The notes beneath the pieces are model-generated. The model saw nothing but the letters and a program-made list of their open reading frames with translations. It was not told the origin of the DNA and did not search any database. A stretch of 64,000 nt of DNA from contig CBDCWT010000036.1 of assembly GCA_965223305.1 (NCBI GenBank), positions 124,001-188,000 on the forward strand, written 5' to 3'. Origin of the DNA: CBDCWT01 sp965223305. GTDB lineage: Bacteria; Planctomycetota; Planctomycetia; Pirellulales; Pirellulaceae. The position numbers were made by a program, and so were the translations under genes. Position 1 is the first letter of the stretch, and each line of letters opens with the position of its first letter. This document shows positions 62,046 through 64,000 of the stretch, piece by piece.

Positions 62046-63926
62046 ATGTACGAATCGTTCTTCGATTTCAACGACCGGCCGTTCGCCGCATCACCGCTTG
62101 TAGAAAACTACTACCCAGCGGAGTCCATCGAGCATGCCCGGCAAACTCTGATTCGGGTTGTCGAGAGAGCGGAGGGTCCGGGGATCGTTGTTGGCCAAGC
62201 CGGGTTGGGCAAATCCCTACTGTGCCGGCTCATCGCGGAGTATTTTCGGGAGGCATTTGATGTCGCAATGCTCTCCTCCGCTCGAATTGGTACTCGCAAG
62301 GCTCTGCTGCAAAGCATCCTTTTTGAACTCAAACTGCCCTATCGCGAACAAGAGGAAGGAGAGCTTCGGCTGGCGCTGCTCGATTTCCTCCAGCCTGGCA
62401 ACTCAAGTCCAAACGGTATGCTGCTGATTGTCGACGAAGCGCACACCCTTCCGCTGCGTCTGTTGGACGAAATCCGCATGATCACCAACCTAGTTCGTGA
62501 AGGCAAACCCCGCGCCCGGCTCGTGATGGCAGGGGGACCGCGGCTTGATGAGCGATTCGCCCATCCGAAACTTGATTCGTTCAACCAACGACTGGCCGCG
62601 CGATGCTATCTCGAAAACTTGCGTCGCGAAGACACGTTTCGGTACATCCGTTCCCAGATCAGTGCCGTGGGTGGCGACCCCCGGTCGGTCTTCTCGGACG
62701 AGGCAATGGACGCCGTGCAGCGTGCGTCCGACGGCATCCCCCGTTTGATCAATCAAGTCTGCGACCATGCCTTGATCCTCAGCTGCGCTGGTGGCAGGCG
62801 TCAGATCGACGCAATCGGTGTCGATGAAGCCTGGGCCGACCTCCAACAACTTCCAGGCCCCTGGCGGCAAGAGGCCAGCCATCCGGCGGCAACCGTTGTC
62901 GAGTTCGGCGAGCTTGACGATACCTCGCCACTTGAAATCGGCCTTGAGCCCCGAGCAGAGGCCGAACCCCAAGAAGCAGTGGTTGAACTCGAGGACCTCG
63001 TCGTCGAAGGTGACGACGAGATCGATGTGGACCATCCGGAGGGGATCGTTGATGTGTCCACGGGCATGGAACTGGCCAAGGACTTCGAGGAAGCGGTGTC
63101 GCTCGACGCGCCCCCTACCGAGTGGGAGTTCTCGGAGGAACCCCAACTCGATGTCCCTGCAGTGGCCGATCTACAGTTTCCTCAAGTGATTGTGGGTCAG
63201 CAGTTCGACGGCAACGAACCGACGGAGCCAGCTGAAGAAGCCGCCCCTCATTACGCCCCCCCGGCCGAGGATATCGAGGACGTGCCGAGTTCGCTTGCAG
63301 AAGATGAGCTGACGACGGATTTGAGCGAGGACGAAGCCGTTGAAGAGGTCGCGCCACCGGAGCTACCGGCAACTGTCGATCCGTTTGCAGGTGAATTTGA
63401 AGACGAAGAAGTGATCATCGATCGGCCCACCGCGATGGCCATCGAAGCATTTCGCGACCGGCCCGTCGTCGCCAGCTCCGAAGGGCGGCAGTTGGCCGAG
63501 TTGCTTGAACGTTCGTCCATTGATCCCACCGTGTACGACGAACTGGGCGCAGCCGGTGGCCACTTCCACGAGCCCGCTCTCGGAGAGCATCCCGGCGAAA
63601 CCAGCCCCCAACCGATGTTCGAGTATTCGACACACGCGACGTCCGCCGAGGAGTCGCAAGGTGATGTCGAGTCGCGGATCGAAGATTCGCTACAAGAACT
63701 CAGCGAAACGAACCTCGAGTACAGCGAAGACGGCGAGCCCAGTTGCGTCGTGTTCCCAGAGCTTCCGGCCGAGCAGGGCGACGATCGAGAAATCATGATT
63801 ATCTCCGAGGAAGAGGGAGCCCCCCCGGAAGCGGCTAACTCACTCGATCAAACAGACTCCAACGCTCCGGACACGGCGCGGCAGGTCGAGTACCAGGAGC
63901 TGTTTTCCCAGTTGCGCAAGACGTAG
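62046..63926 (+). CDS. ExeA-like AAA ATPase with long acidic C-terminal tail
   Basis: 626 residues. The first 280 are an ExeA/MshM-type ATPase: MYESFFDFNDRPFAASP is the family start, GQAGLGKSLLC is Walker A (about 56-66), MLLIVDEAHTLPL is Walker B and DGIPRLINQVCDHALI is the sensor/arginine region. In the family such ATPases help place secretion or pilus secretins. The remaining 345 residues are low in complexity and very acidic (VEGDDEIDVDHPEGIVD, DLSEDEAVEEVAPPELP), with no membrane segment or peptidoglycan-binding domain. It may bind the DNA, envelope or a partner through charge. It stands alone. Confidence 0.88.
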   Translation: MYESFFDFNDRPFAASPLVENYYPAESIEHARQTLIRVVERAEGPGIVVGQAGLGKSLLCRLIAEYFREAFDVAMLSSARIGTRKALLQSILFELKLPYREQEEGELRLALLDFLQPGNSSPNGMLLIVDEAHTLPLRLLDEIRMITNLVREGKPRARLVMAGGPRLDERFAHPKLDSFNQRLAARCYLENLRREDTFRYIRSQISAVGGDPRSVFSDEAMDAVQRASDGIPRLINQVCDHALILSCAGGRRQIDAIGVDEAWADLQQLPGPWRQEASHPAATVVEFGELDDTSPLEIGLEPRAEAEPQEAVVELEDLVVEGDDEIDVDHPEGIVDVSTGMELAKDFEEAVSLDAPPTEWEFSEEPQLDVPAVADLQFPQVIVGQQFDGNEPTEPAEEAAPHYAPPAEDIEDVPSSLAEDELTTDLSEDEAVEEVAPPELPATVDPFAGEFEDEEVIIDRPTAMAIEAFRDRPVVASSEGRQLAELLERSSIDPTVYDELGAAGGHFHEPALGEHPGETSPQPMFEYSTHATSAEESQGDVESRIEDSLQELSETNLEYSEDGEPSCVVFPELPAEQGDDREIMIISEEEGAPPEAANSLDQTDSNAPDTARQVEYQELFSQLRKT

Positions 63927-64000
63927 CGCTCAGCCTGCGAGAGCATCGGTTTAAGAACTAATCTCCAGGCATTCGGGCTCTTCGTGGGGACCGCCGATTG

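Overview
The window looks like a chromosome segment of a planctomycete, probably a Pirellula/Rhodopirellula-type organism. The evidence is the gene content: a Cys-rich YTV-repeat surface protein, DUF1559 prepilin-like, DUF1501, DUF1549 and DUF1080 proteins, a DUF11 lipoprotein, many lineage-specific secreted proteins, and dense intergenic palindromic repeats. I see no rRNA, prophage, CRISPR array or complete insertion sequence.

Layout. 0-5.7 kb: a truncated zinc-finger anti-sigma-like membrane protein, a Crp/Fnr-family regulator, tRNA-Gln, the redox repressor Rex, a GspG-like pseudopilin, the YTV protein and a CPBP protease. 5.9-13.8 kb: pyruvate phosphate dikinase, a KaiC-like ATPase, a long acyl-CoA dehydrogenase, UDP-glucuronate decarboxylase and a secreted unknown. 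13.8-17.4 kb: repeat-rich DNA with a small acidic protein behind a strong promoter and long leader, CsrA, a 98-residue unknown and a YjbQ-family enzyme. 17.4-21.7 kb: tmk-holB and a TolC-like lipoprotein. 21.9-23.6 kb: a tandem repeat array carrying a nested miniature element. 23.6-30 kb: unknown secreted proteins, a TerB-like protein and the DUF11 lipoprotein. 30.1-37 kb: an ispD-tyrS-LigD-phosphoesterase operon, VanZ, DUF1080, TadA, DUF1559 and a cysteine desulfurase. 37.2-44.9 kb: a fadJ-fadA beta-oxidation pair, a DUF4430/DUF6580 pair, a secreted unknown and a histone-deacetylase-like hydrolase. 45.5-55.3 kb: an FHA-cyclase, a five-repeat unknown protein, a DUF1549-DUF1501 pair, a transglutaminase-elicitor-like protein and a GT39 glycosyltransferase. 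55.4-64 kb: tRNA-Pro, parB with four parS sites, DUF1015, ahcY, trpF and an ExeA-like ATPase with a very long acidic tail.

Several genes work together. FadJ, FadA and perhaps the acyl-CoA dehydrogenase serve fatty-acid oxidation. Tmk and HolB serve DNA replication. Crp and Rex link transcription to redox or energy state. ParB with parS marks a chromosome-segregation locus, without a parA beside it.

The most distinctive non-genic signal is a 176-bp fold-back element (family A). It has five full copies and one terminal remnant, is palindromic over its whole length and is flanked by TA duplications. One insertion can be proved against an uninterrupted site elsewhere in the window, and the ends of the element form the TAG stop codons of at least three flanking genes. 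Two other miniature elements (8635-8793 with CTAG flanks, 23056-23207 with 8-bp flanks) are also visible. Among proteins, the most unusual are a class III cyclase that keeps its metal and transition-state residues but has lost both purine-selecting residues, and an unknown protein made of five repeats of about 92 residues.
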